NCBI GenBank assembly: GCA_046045995.1
Contig: JBJOKR010000256.1
Location: 1-5,501, forward strand
Direction of reading: 5' to 3'
DNA from: Indioceanicola sp046045995
GTDB lineage: Bacteria > Pseudomonadota > Alphaproteobacteria > Azospirillales > Azospirillaceae
Length of the DNA stretch: 5,501 bases
Part shown: positions 1-5,501 of the stretch, piece by piece
Numbering within the stretch: position 1 is the first letter of the stretch
How the letters are laid out: the number at the start of each line of letters is the position of its first letter
Notes under the pieces: model-generated
Seen by the model: only the letters and a program-made list of their open reading frames with translations
Databases searched by the model: none
What the model was told of the DNA's origin: nothing
Position numbers and translations under genes: made by a program

Positions 1-81
1 GGTGGGGGTCATAAGGGGCCGGGCTGGTGCTGCCGGACCCCTCACCCTCCCATCCTCCGCTACCGCTCCGGACGGGCCCCT

Positions 82-110
82 CCCTCTCCCTCAAGGGGAG
101 AGGGGTTTTT
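82..110 (+). terminator. Terminator-like hairpin with T run
   Basis: CCCTCTCCC (82-90) pairs perfectly with GGGAGAGGG (96-104) around a 5-base loop. One G and then five T (106-110) follow, the form of a Rho-independent terminator reading left to right. It would serve a gene lying left of the window. It is in the wrong orientation for hppD, whose transcript comes from the right on the other strand and would meet the stem without a U tract. Because the hairpin is also part of the dispersed repeat, termination may be incidental. Confidence 0.5.
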
Positions 111-180
111 CCTCAAGGGGAGAGGGAATTTCCCCCCCCCCACGGGGAGAGGCATCTTCCAGCACGGGGAGAGGGGTTTT
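95..180. repeat. Degenerate tandem GGGGAGAGG units
   Basis: The core GGGGAGAGG starts at 95, 117, 144 and 166, giving spacings of 22, 27 and 22 bases. Units 1 and 2 are preceded by CTCAA and units 3 and 4 by CAC; units 1 and 4 are followed by a T run. The array looks like local duplication of the right arm of the terminator-like hairpin. Copy 2 of the repeat shows a shorter version, with cores ending at 4198 and 4221. The third unit is preceded by a run of ten C (132-141). Confidence 0.65.
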
Positions 181-194
181 GGGCCAGCCTGCCC

Positions 195-1319
<1,125 letters not shown>

Positions 1320-1324
1320 GTTCC

Positions 1325-1330
1325 CCTCCC
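1325..1330 (-). promoter_or_regulatory. Ribosome binding site of hppD
   Basis: On the minus strand GGGAGG (followed by GGAAC) precedes the ATG at 1319 with about 5 bases between. It decides the start against the long upstream extension of the same frame. Confidence 0.75.
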
Positions 1331-1389
1331 GTTGCAGAAATCCAGGTTTCCGGCAGGATAGGGTAGGGGGGCGGGGCATGTCCTTGCGA

Positions 1390-1420
1390 ATTGCGCCCGA
1401 AATGGGCAGGATCGCGCAAT
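1390..1420. promoter_or_regulatory. Candidate operator in hppD/asnC divergent region
   Basis: ATTGCGC (1390-1396) and GCGCAAT (1414-1420) form a perfect 7-bp inverted repeat with a 17-base spacer, so arm centres lie 24 bp apart. A further TTGCG at 1384-1388 repeats the left half-site, and a second small palindrome, GCCC-GAAAT-GGGC (1395-1407), sits inside. The symmetry centre lies 50 bp before the AsnC-type start and 86 bp before the hppD start, which suits a site acting on both genes. Lrp/AsnC proteins commonly bind near their own promoter and divergent targets; that this one binds here is inference. No good -35/-10 pair could be assigned on either strand of the 135-bp gap. Confidence 0.4.
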
Positions 1421-1454
1421 CATTCACCCCCGAAACCGGCAGTGGGCTCGGATC

Positions 1455-1949
1455 ATGGCGAAAACCAGCCTGGACGCGGCAGATCTGCGCATCCTGTCGG
1501 CCTTGCAGCGGAACGGCCGCCTGTCCAACGTGGACCTGGCCGATCAGGTGGGCCTGTCCCCCAGCCCCTGCCTGCGCCGGGTACGGGAACTGGAGGAGGC
1601 GGGCTACATCCAGGGCTATGCCGCCATCCTGGACCGGCGCCGCCTGGGCCTGGGCGTCGTCGCCTTCGTGGAGGTGAAGATCGACCAGAATGCGGAAGGC
1701 GACCGCCTGTTCCGGGAGGGGGTGGAGAAGATACCGGAGGTGGTGTCCTGCTTCGTCATGACCGGCACCATGGATTATCTTCTCCAGGTCGTCGTCCCCG
1801 ATCTGGACGCCTATGCGGAGGTGTCGATGAAGCGCCTGTTGCAGATCCCCGGCGTCACCGATGTGCGGTCCAGCTTCGTGCTGGACGTGGTGAAGCATTC
1901 CACCGGCCTGCCCCTGCCCAAGGCGCCCCCGTCCAGGGACATGCCGTGA
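1455..1949 (+). CDS. Lrp/AsnC-family transcriptional regulator
   Basis: A 164-residue protein with the normal length and two-domain layout of the Lrp/AsnC (feast/famine) family. The N-terminal winged HTH covers about residues 6-52, with LSNVDLADQVGLSPSPCLRR as the helix-turn-helix and VRELEEAGYIQGYAAILD as the wing and hinge. The C-terminal ligand-binding and oligomerisation RAM domain spans about 67-146, including the conserved TGTMDYLLQVVVPDLDAY (G104, D107, Y108) and IPGVTDVRSSFVLD. Family members bind amino acids or related metabolites as effectors. Its place between hppD (divergent) and phhA (downstream) makes an aromatic amino acid or keto acid a reasonable guess, not shown by sequence. 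The ATG at 1455 gives the standard family N-terminus, though the ribosome binding site is weak. Its stop overlaps the next start. Confidence 0.95.
   Translation: MAKTSLDAADLRILSALQRNGRLSNVDLADQVGLSPSPCLRRVRELEEAGYIQGYAAILDRRRLGLGVVAFVEVKIDQNAEGDRLFREGVEKIPEVVSCFVMTGTMDYLLQVVVPDLDAYAEVSMKRLLQIPGVTDVRSSFVLDVVKHSTGLPLPKAPPSRDMP
1935..1939 (+). promoter_or_regulatory. Ribosome binding site of the hydrolase gene
   Basis: AGGGA lies nine bases before the ATG at 1949, inside the last codons of the regulator gene. With the TGATG stop/start overlap it supports translational coupling and excludes the longer upstream frame. Confidence 0.6.
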
Positions 1950-2842
1950 TGGCGGCCCCGGCCTCCCTTTCTTCCCTGGCCTCTTCCGCGCCCCGGGACG
2001 GGGTGGTCACCCTGCCGGACGGGCGGCGCCTGGGCTATGCCGAATACGGCGATCCGGCGGGGCCGGTGATCGTCTATCTGCACGGCTATCCCAATTGCCG
2101 GCGGGAGGCGGGGCTGATGCCCCTGCCCGGCGTGCGGCTGATCGCGCCGGACCGGCCGGGCTACGGCCTGTCGGACCCGCTGCCGGGCCGGGGGCTGCGC
2201 GCCGTGGCGGCGGATGTGGCCGCCCTGCTGGATGCCCTGGGGCTGGACCGGGTGCGGCTGATCGGCCTGTCCGGCGGGGCGCCCTATGCCGCCGCCCTGG
2301 CCCATGACCGGCCGGACCGGATCGCCGCCACCGCCTTCGTCTGCCCCCTGGGGCCGGCGGCCGTGTCGGCGGACAGTCCGGCCGCCCTGCTGCACGCCCT
2401 GGGGCGGCGGCCGCGCCTGCTGCCCCTGGTGGCAGGGGTGGCGCGGACTGTGATCCTGCGCGGCGATCCCCTGGCCCTGGCCGGGCGCCTGCGCCGGGGC
2501 CGGGCCATGACCGACCCGGACCTGACCCTGCTGACCGCCGATCCGGGCCGGGCCCTGCTGTCCGGCTGGCGGGAGGCGCTGCGCCCCGGGGTGCAGGGGG
2601 CGGTGGATGACGCGGTCGCCTATGCCGGGCCCTGGGGCTTCGATCCGGCGGCGATCCGGGGGCCGGTCACGGTCTGGCACGGTACGGCCGACCGCACCGT
2701 GCCCGTCGCCGCCGGGCGCTGGTATGCCCGGTGCATCCCCGGTGCCGTCCTGCAGGAGAAGGCGGGGGAGGGGCATTTCTCCCTGGTCCACCACCACCAC
2801 GGGGCCATCGTCGCGGATCTGCTGGCGCGGGGCAGGTCCTGA
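1949..2842 (+). CDS. Alpha/beta hydrolase, substrate unknown
   Basis: A 297-residue alpha/beta-hydrolase-fold protein without visible signal peptide or membrane segments. The core strand and oxyanion loop are in VIVYLHGYPN (H45-G46). APDRPGYGLSD (66-76) is the typical post-strand loop. The nucleophile elbow is GLSGG with S108. The acid is probably D248 in HGTADRTVP and the histidine H276 in GEGHFSLV, so the triad looks complete. A cap region rich in Leu, Arg and Pro lies between about 135 and 225. Four consecutive His (281-284) follow the catalytic region. The start overlaps the regulator stop by one base, so the two are probably co-transcribed and coupled. Family proteins include esterases, lactonases, C-C hydrolases and haloalkane dehalogenases; I cannot choose among them. 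It is not one of the standard homogentisate-pathway enzymes. Confidence 0.9.
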   Translation: MAAPASLSSLASSAPRDGVVTLPDGRRLGYAEYGDPAGPVIVYLHGYPNCRREAGLMPLPGVRLIAPDRPGYGLSDPLPGRGLRAVAADVAALLDALGLDRVRLIGLSGGAPYAAALAHDRPDRIAATAFVCPLGPAAVSADSPAALLHALGRRPRLLPLVAGVARTVILRGDPLALAGRLRRGRAMTDPDLTLLTADPGRALLSGWREALRPGVQGAVDDAVAYAGPWGFDPAAIRGPVTVWHGTADRTVPVAAGRWYARCIPGAVLQEKAGEGHFSLVHHHHGAIVADLLARGRS

Positions 2843-3009
2843 ACGCTTGCCCCCGGACCGGCCGCCCAGTCTGGCCACCCGGTGCTTCCGCGCTGCAACA
2901 GATGCCGGGGCGAAAGATTGTGCCTGTGAAGCCGTCTCCGGCAGGAAGTTGCGCTGGGCCGGGAAGGGGCAGGTCGGATCGCAAGGAAATACCGGCCATC
3001 CCCGCGATA

Positions 3010-3023
3010 TCCTGCCGTCAGGA
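3010..3023 (+). promoter_or_regulatory. Short hairpin in phhA leader
   Basis: TCCTG (3010-3014) pairs perfectly with CAGGA (3019-3023) around CCGT. It lies in the 244-bp gap between the hydrolase gene and phhA. Without a T run it is not a standard terminator. Its role is unknown; it may be a protein-binding half-site pair or chance in GC-rich DNA. Confidence 0.3.
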
Positions 3024-3031
3024 CTGGCCGC

Positions 3032-3055
3032 GTCCCCGGGCATGCCCCGGGGGAC
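3032..3055 (+). promoter_or_regulatory. Strong GC hairpin upstream of phhA
   Basis: GTCCCC (3032-3037) pairs with GGGGAC (3050-3055). The inside continues as GGG/CCC with one bulged G (3049), giving a nine-pair stem and a five-base loop. The inner GGGCATGCCC (3038-3047) is a perfect palindrome. The hairpin ends 18 bases before the phhA ribosome binding site. No T run follows, so attenuation by intrinsic termination is unlikely; a DNA-binding site or a leader structure is possible. The rest of 2843-3086 shows no gene and no promoter that I can call with confidence. Confidence 0.35.
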
Positions 3056-3072
3056 CGCCGGCCGCAGGATGC

Positions 3073-3077
3073 GGAGG
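3073..3077 (+). promoter_or_regulatory. Ribosome binding site of phhA
   Basis: GGAGG with a nine-base spacer to the ATG at 3087. It selects this start over the in-frame ATG at 3069, which precedes the site and has no comparable signal. Confidence 0.75.
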
Positions 3078-3086
3078 ATCGCCCCC

Positions 3087-3992
3087 ATGACCATAGGTGA
3101 CGACTTCAAGGCCAAGATCGCCGGTTCCGGCAAGACGGTGAAGCCGCTGCGCGGGGACTATTCCGCCATGGCCGCGGACGGCACGATCCCCCAGGGCTGG
3201 GAACGGTATGCGGAGGCGGAGCATGCCCGCTGGCGGTTCCTTTATGACCGGCAATCCCGCCTGCTGCCGCGCTATGCGGCACCGGAGTATATCGAGATGC
3301 TGGGCCGGCTGGATGCGGGTGATGGCATCCCCCATTTCGGCCGGGCCAGCGACCGGCTGCGCAAGGCGACGGGGTGGGAGATCGTGGCCGTCCCCGGCCT
3401 GATCGATGAGAAGGAATTCTTCGGCCATCTGGCGGCGCGGCGCTTCCCCGTCACCAACTGGATCCGGCGGGAGGATGAGCTGGACTATCTGGAGGAGCCG
3501 GACATCTTCCACGATTTCTTCGGCCATGTGCCGTTGCTGATGCATCCGGTCTTCGCCGATTACATGGAAGCCTACGGCAAGGGCGGCCTGCGCGCGCTGG
3601 ACCTGGGCACGATCGACCAGCTGGCCCGGCTTTACTGGTACACGGTGGAATTCGGCCTGATCGCCACGCCGGACGGGCTGAAGGTCTATGGGGCGGGCAT
3701 CCTCTCCTCCGCCGGGGAGACGCCGTACAGCATCGAGGATGCGTCCCCCAACCGGATCGGCTTCGACCTGACCCGGGTGATGCGGACCCTGTACCGCATC
3801 GATGATTACCAGGAGACCTATTTCGTCATCGACAGCTATGATCAGCTGTTCCAGGAAACCCAGCAGGATTTCGGCCCCATCTACGCCGCCCTGCACGGCC
3901 AGCCGGTCCACGCCGCCGACGCGGTCCTGCCCACCGACCGGGTCTTCCACCCCGGCACCCAATCCCGCAGCCGGGCGAAGGCGGCGGAGTAG
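3087..3992 (+). CDS. phhA: Phenylalanine 4-monooxygenase
   Basis: A 301-residue cytosolic non-haem iron, tetrahydropterin-dependent aromatic amino acid hydroxylase that converts phenylalanine to tyrosine. It is a catalytic-domain-only bacterial form without an N-terminal ACT domain, and matches the usual length of about 260-300. Iron ligands are visible as H142 and H147 in IFHDFFGHVPLL and E188 in YWYTVEFGL. Other conserved segments are VPGLIDEKEFFGHLAARRFPV (about 102-122), FVIDSYDQLF (246-255) and the YGAGILSSAGE stretch (201-211). The short N-terminus is basic and the C-terminal tail after about 290 is variable. Its product enters the route that leads to HppD. A 244-bp gap separates it from the hydrolase, so it may have its own promoter. 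No pterin-4a-carbinolamine dehydratase (phhB) gene, its frequent partner, is within the window. Confidence 0.97.
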   Translation: MTIGDDFKAKIAGSGKTVKPLRGDYSAMAADGTIPQGWERYAEAEHARWRFLYDRQSRLLPRYAAPEYIEMLGRLDAGDGIPHFGRASDRLRKATGWEIVAVPGLIDEKEFFGHLAARRFPVTNWIRREDELDYLEEPDIFHDFFGHVPLLMHPVFADYMEAYGKGGLRALDLGTIDQLARLYWYTVEFGLIATPDGLKVYGAGILSSAGETPYSIEDASPNRIGFDLTRVMRTLYRIDDYQETYFVIDSYDQLFQETQQDFGPIYAALHGQPVHAADAVLPTDRVFHPGTQSRSRAKAAE

Positions 3993-4023
3993 GGGCTATA
4001 TCTCTGGCCTGCCGTCACCGACC

Positions 4024-4081
4024 CCCTCTCCCCTTGCGGGAGAGGGAGGGGCCCATTGCGCCAGCAATGGGAGGGTGAGGG
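4024..4081 (-). repeat. Intergenic repeat module, inverted copy
   Basis: Two perfect hairpins lie side by side: CCCTCTCCC (4024-4032) with GGGAGAGGG (4038-4046), and CCCATTGC (4052-4059) with GCAATGGG (4064-4071). Read on the minus strand the module runs CCCTCACCCTCCCA, a small variable hairpin, GGGCCCCTCCCTCTCCC, then GGGGAGAGGGGG. That is the same order as the plus-strand copies at 24-105 and 4118-4198. With the forward copy 50 bases on, it forms a large inverted pair downstream of phhA that could fold into a long stem. Confidence 0.75.
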
Positions 4082-4117
4082 CTACTCCAGGGCTGGTGCG
4101 TCAGGGTCATCGCAGGT

Positions 4118-4225
4118 CTGGTGCTGCCGGACCCCTCACCCTCCCACCCTTCGCTGCGCTGCGGGCGGGCCCCTCCCTCTCCCTCAGGGGGAGAGGGGTT
4201 TTTTCCTCAGAGGGAGAGGGGTTTT
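4118..4225 (+). repeat. Intergenic repeat, copy 2 (direct repeat of the left-edge copy)
   Basis: 4118-4146 is identical to 24-52, and 4166-4186 is identical to 73-93. The following GGGGAGAGGGG-plus-T element is then repeated once, with the second core ending at 4221 and TTTT following. The variable part (4147-4165) differs from copy 1 in sequence but keeps CCCACCC…GGGCGGG pairing. Confidence 0.8.
4175..4204 (+). terminator. Terminator-like hairpin downstream of phhA
   Basis: CCCTCTCCC (4175-4183) pairs with GGGAGAGGG (4189-4197) around a five-base loop; one G and six T (4199-4204) follow. It has the form of a Rho-independent terminator in the direction of phhA, about 180 bases past its stop, and would insulate the LysR gene from phhA transcription. 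It belongs to the repeat, so the fit may be fortuitous. Confidence 0.55.
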
Positions 4226-4240
4226 CCCTTCACGTGGAGC

Positions 4241-4255
4241 GGCGCTTTCAGCGCC
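4241..4255. repeat. Small perfect hairpin
   Basis: GGCGCT (4241-4246) pairs with AGCGCC (4250-4255) around TTC. It lies between the repeat and the LysR gene. No T run follows. Function unknown. Confidence 0.35.
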
Positions 4256-4264
4256 CCATGCCCC

Positions 4265-4293
4265 TTCCGGTTCCCCCGGTGCCTTGGTATGAC
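4265..4293 (+). promoter_or_regulatory. Weak promoter candidate for the LysR gene
   Basis: TTCCGG (4265-4270) and TATGAC (4288-4293) are 17 bases apart. The -10 matches consensus at four of six positions and the -35 poorly. The -10 overlaps an imperfect palindrome GGTATG-A-CATGCC (4286-4298), and its CATGCC is mirrored by GGCATG at 4317-4322 over the start codon. LysR-type genes often repress themselves from such overlapping sites. All of this is inference. Confidence 0.25.
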
Positions 4294-4319
4294 ATGCCTG
4301 CATTCTAGTGAAGGCGGGC

Positions 4320-5246
4320 ATGACCCTGGACCGGCTCGATCTCAACCTCCTGCGCGTCTTCGCTGCCGTGTATGAGGAGCGGAGCGTGTCCCGGGCGGCG
4401 CGGCGGCTGGGGGTGGAGCAGCCGACGGTCAGCAACGGGCTGGCCCGGCTGCGCACCACCATCGGGGATGAGCTGTTCCGCCGCACGGCCGAGGGGATGG
4501 ACCCCACGCCCCGCGCCCATGCCCTGGCGGAACCGGTGCTGCGCAGCCTGGACGACCTGCGCCGGGTGTTGCAGACGCTGCCGGGCTTCGACCCCGCCGT
4601 CGCCAGCGGCACCATCGCCATCGCCCTGAGTGCCGAGGTGGAGCCGGTGCTGGCCGCCCCCCTTGCCGCCCGCATCGCGGCGGAGGCACCGGGTCTGCGC
4701 CTCACCCTTCTGCCGCTGCCCGTTCCGGTGCCGGAACCGGGGCAGATCCCGGGCCCGCCCACCAGCCCGGCGGCGGCGATGCTGACGCGGGGGGCGGTGC
4801 GGCTGATGCTGGGTCATGGGCCGATCCCCACCGCCCCGATCACCGGCATGGTCGTGGCGACGGAGCCGGAGGTAGCCCTGCGCGCCCTCCGCCCGCCCGA
4901 CGGCGGACCGGCCGACACACCAGCGGGGGCGCGGGGCCGGGTGCGGAATGTGGTGGTCGGGATGGACCGGGCCCATGCCCTGGGGGCCCTGCTGGCCGCG
5001 GTGGAGGGGGAGGGGGACTGGGTCGTGCCGGCCAGCCTGGCCCGGGTGTTGGTCCGCCACCTGCCGCTGCGGATCGCGCCGACGGATACGATCCGGCCGC
5101 GTTTGCCCCTGGCCATGGCTTGGCACCGCCGGGATGACGGGGACGGGCTGCATATCTGGCTGCGGCGGACGGTCGCCGCCGTGGCGGTGGCGGCAGTGGC
5201 GGTGGCGGCAGTGGCGGACGGGTCGGCCGGACTGGACGAAGCCTAG
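4320..5246 (+). CDS. LysR-family transcriptional regulator, atypical C-terminal half
   Basis: A 308-residue protein with a textbook LysR N-terminus: DLNLLRVFAAVYEERSVSRA (7-26) and a winged HTH including RRLGVEQPTVSNGLARLR (28-45), then GDELFRRTAEGMDPTPRA (49-66) and a linker helix to about 90. The effector domain starts at SGTIAIALSAEVEPVLAAPL (96-115). The next part is odd: a Pro-rich stretch (132-150), another Pro/Gly-rich stretch (192-206), and a weakly recognisable second half up to IWLRRTV (279-285). The tail is an Ala/Val repeat from a 15-bp DNA repeat. The first part resembles NodD/LinR-like LysR proteins, but the target is unknown. The ATG at 4320 has AAGGCGGGC in front; a GTG at 4308 in frame lacks a ribosome binding site. 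It follows the repeat region and faces the receiver gene tail to tail. Confidence 0.85.
   Translation: MTLDRLDLNLLRVFAAVYEERSVSRAARRLGVEQPTVSNGLARLRTTIGDELFRRTAEGMDPTPRAHALAEPVLRSLDDLRRVLQTLPGFDPAVASGTIAIALSAEVEPVLAAPLAARIAAEAPGLRLTLLPLPVPVPEPGQIPGPPTSPAAAMLTRGAVRLMLGHGPIPTAPITGMVVATEPEVALRALRPPDGGPADTPAGARGRVRNVVVGMDRAHALGALLAAVEGEGDWVVPASLARVLVRHLPLRIAPTDTIRPRLPLAMAWHRRDDGDGLHIWLRRTVAAVAVAAVAVAAVADGSAGLDEA
5181..5217 (+). repeat. 15-bp in-frame tandem repeat in the LysR gene
   Basis: The unit GTGGCGGTGGCGGCA occurs at 5181-5195 and 5196-5210, perfectly repeated, and a third partial unit GTGGCGG follows (5211-5217). It is in frame and encodes VAVAA twice and then VA at residues 288-299 of the LysR protein. 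As a multiple of three it can expand or shrink without a frameshift. Confidence 0.85.
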
Positions 5247-5501
5247 AAGTTCCAGCCCGTGGGCGGGCGTTTCTTCAGCTGGCGGGCCATCTGCCGAAGC
5301 TTGACCTCCAGCTGTGCGCCGGAGAAGGGCTTCACGATGAAGGCGGAAACCCCCTTCATCTTCGCTTCCATCACATGGTCCCGGGTGCCGTGGCCGGTCT
5401 GCATCAGGAAGGGGATGCCCGGATACATCTGCCGCACCTCATGCAGCAGTTCGATCCCACTCAACCGCGGCATGGCCCAGTCGCAGATGATGATATCGAT
5501 G
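5243..5501 (-). CDS. CheY-like response regulator receiver, 5' end outside the window
   Basis: The C-terminal 85 residues of a receiver domain are visible; the start lies beyond the right edge. The segment opens with IDIIICDWAMPRLSGIELL, in which D7 is the expected phosphoacceptor at the end of the third strand. The conserved Thr is T35 in LMQTGHGT and the conserved Lys is K57 in FIVKPF; spacings of 28 and 50 from the Asp are close to CheY. The protein ends with a basic tail (RQMARQLKKRPPTGWNF) about 25 residues after the Lys, so no output domain follows the receiver. Family knowledge suggests a stand-alone receiver of about 125-135 residues acting by protein contact; an N-terminal extension cannot be excluded. 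The frame is open above the ATG at 5473, which falls just after the Asp and cannot be the start. The stop overlaps that of the LysR gene. Confidence 0.9.
   Translation of the reverse strand, partial: IDIIICDWAMPRLSGIELLHEVRQMYPGIPFLMQTGHGTRDHVMEAKMKGVSAFIVKPFSGAQLEVKLRQMARQLKKRPPTGWNF

Larger units (their letters stand above)
1..194. repeat. Intergenic hairpin-rich repeat, copy 1
   Basis: No credible gene lies here; the reading frames that cross it are low-complexity Pro/Gly/Arg translations of the repeat. Positions 24-52 are identical base for base to 4118-4146 (begins CTGGTGCTGCC, ends ACCCTCCCA). Positions 73-93 (CGGGCCCCTCCC…CCTCA) are identical to 4166-4186, in the same order and orientation with one base of indel between the blocks. 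A looser match (GGGTCAT at 6-12 and 4104-4110) suggests the homology reaches the window edge. The block between the two identities can pair as CCC-A-TCC with GGA-C-GGG, and copy 2 keeps the same pairing with its mismatch in the same place. Dispersed repeats of this kind are common in GC-rich proteobacterial intergenic DNA as far as I recall; family membership was not checked. Confidence 0.8.
3993..4319. other. Non-coding region between phhA and the LysR gene
   Basis: This 327-base stretch holds no credible gene. It contains an inverted repeat module (4024-4081), a linker with partial CTGGTGC duplication (4093-4124), a direct repeat module with a terminator-like hairpin (4118-4225), a small hairpin (4241-4255) and a weak promoter candidate before the LysR gene. 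Confidence 0.8.

Noticed and set aside
1361..1376. G-quadruplex in the hppD/regulator gap (G3-TA-G6-C-G4)
   Set aside because: Only three separated G runs exist; a four-run structure would need an implausible zero-length loop within the G6 run.
1320..1898. A 193-codon upstream extension of the hppD frame on the minus strand
   Set aside because: It runs antisense through the AsnC-type gene, has no similarity to the HPPD N-terminus, and a good ribosome binding site precedes the ATG at 1319.
1391..1948. A long N-terminal extension of the hydrolase frame on the plus strand
   Set aside because: It overlaps the clear AsnC-type gene in another frame and reads as Gly/Pro/Arg-rich low complexity; the coupled ATG at 1949 explains the hydrolase.
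2607..3086. An extended start for phhA reaching back into the hydrolase gene
   Set aside because: The sequence before 3087 has no aromatic hydroxylase features and overlaps the hydrolase end; GGAGG supports 3087.
2843..3086. A small gene in the phhA leader
   Set aside because: Frames here are short or continue from neighbouring shadows, with no start signal or conserved-looking composition.
1811..3133. A 440-codon open frame on the minus strand
   Set aside because: It is antisense to the regulator and hydrolase genes, rich in Gln/Arg/Pro/Gly as expected from a GC-rich shadow frame, and has no recognisable domain.
3018..3962. A 314-codon open frame antisense to phhA
   Set aside because: It mirrors the codon bias of phhA and shows no domain pattern or start signal.
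4305..5153. A 282-codon frame antisense to the LysR gene
   Set aside because: It is His/Gln/Arg-rich shadow sequence without domain features; the LysR HTH is clear on the plus strand.

Overview
The window is GC-rich and densely coding, with Alphaproteobacteria-like proteins. A linked hppD / AsnC-type regulator / phhA set together with abundant CCCTCTCCC–GGGAGAGGG intergenic hairpins suggests a Rhodospirillales/Azospirillaceae-type organism. This is inferred from protein style and base composition, not from a database match.

Layout. Positions 1-194 hold no gene, only a hairpin-rich intergenic repeat that includes a terminator-like hairpin and a ten-C run. Positions 195-1319 (minus strand) encode 4-hydroxyphenylpyruvate dioxygenase (hppD). 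A 135-bp divergent intergenic region with a 7-bp inverted repeat (ATTGCGC…GCGCAAT) separates it from an Lrp/AsnC-family regulator (1455-1949, plus). The regulator's stop overlaps by one base the start of an alpha/beta hydrolase (1949-2842, plus). After a 244-bp leader with two hairpins comes phenylalanine 4-monooxygenase (phhA, 3087-3992, plus). Positions 3993-4319 carry no gene but hold an inverted and a direct copy of the repeat seen at the left edge, with a second terminator-like hairpin. A LysR-type regulator (4320-5246, plus) with an unusual Pro-rich and Ala/Val-repeat C-terminal half follows. It runs tail to tail into a CheY-like receiver protein (minus, 5' end beyond the window), and the two share a CTAG that supplies both stop codons.

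Function. PhhA makes tyrosine from phenylalanine. After transamination (enzyme not in the window), HppD turns 4-hydroxyphenylpyruvate into homogentisate. The AsnC-type protein sits between the two and is the natural candidate for a local regulator. The hydrolase has a full Ser-Asp-His triad but no assignable substrate. The LysR and receiver genes look unrelated to this pathway and lie outside the repeat-flanked block.

I see no convincing new defence, mobile or RNA system. The points most worth a second look are the direct repeats bracketing the aromatic amino acid block, the translationally coupled orphan hydrolase, the divergent operator candidate, and the degenerate LysR effector domain.
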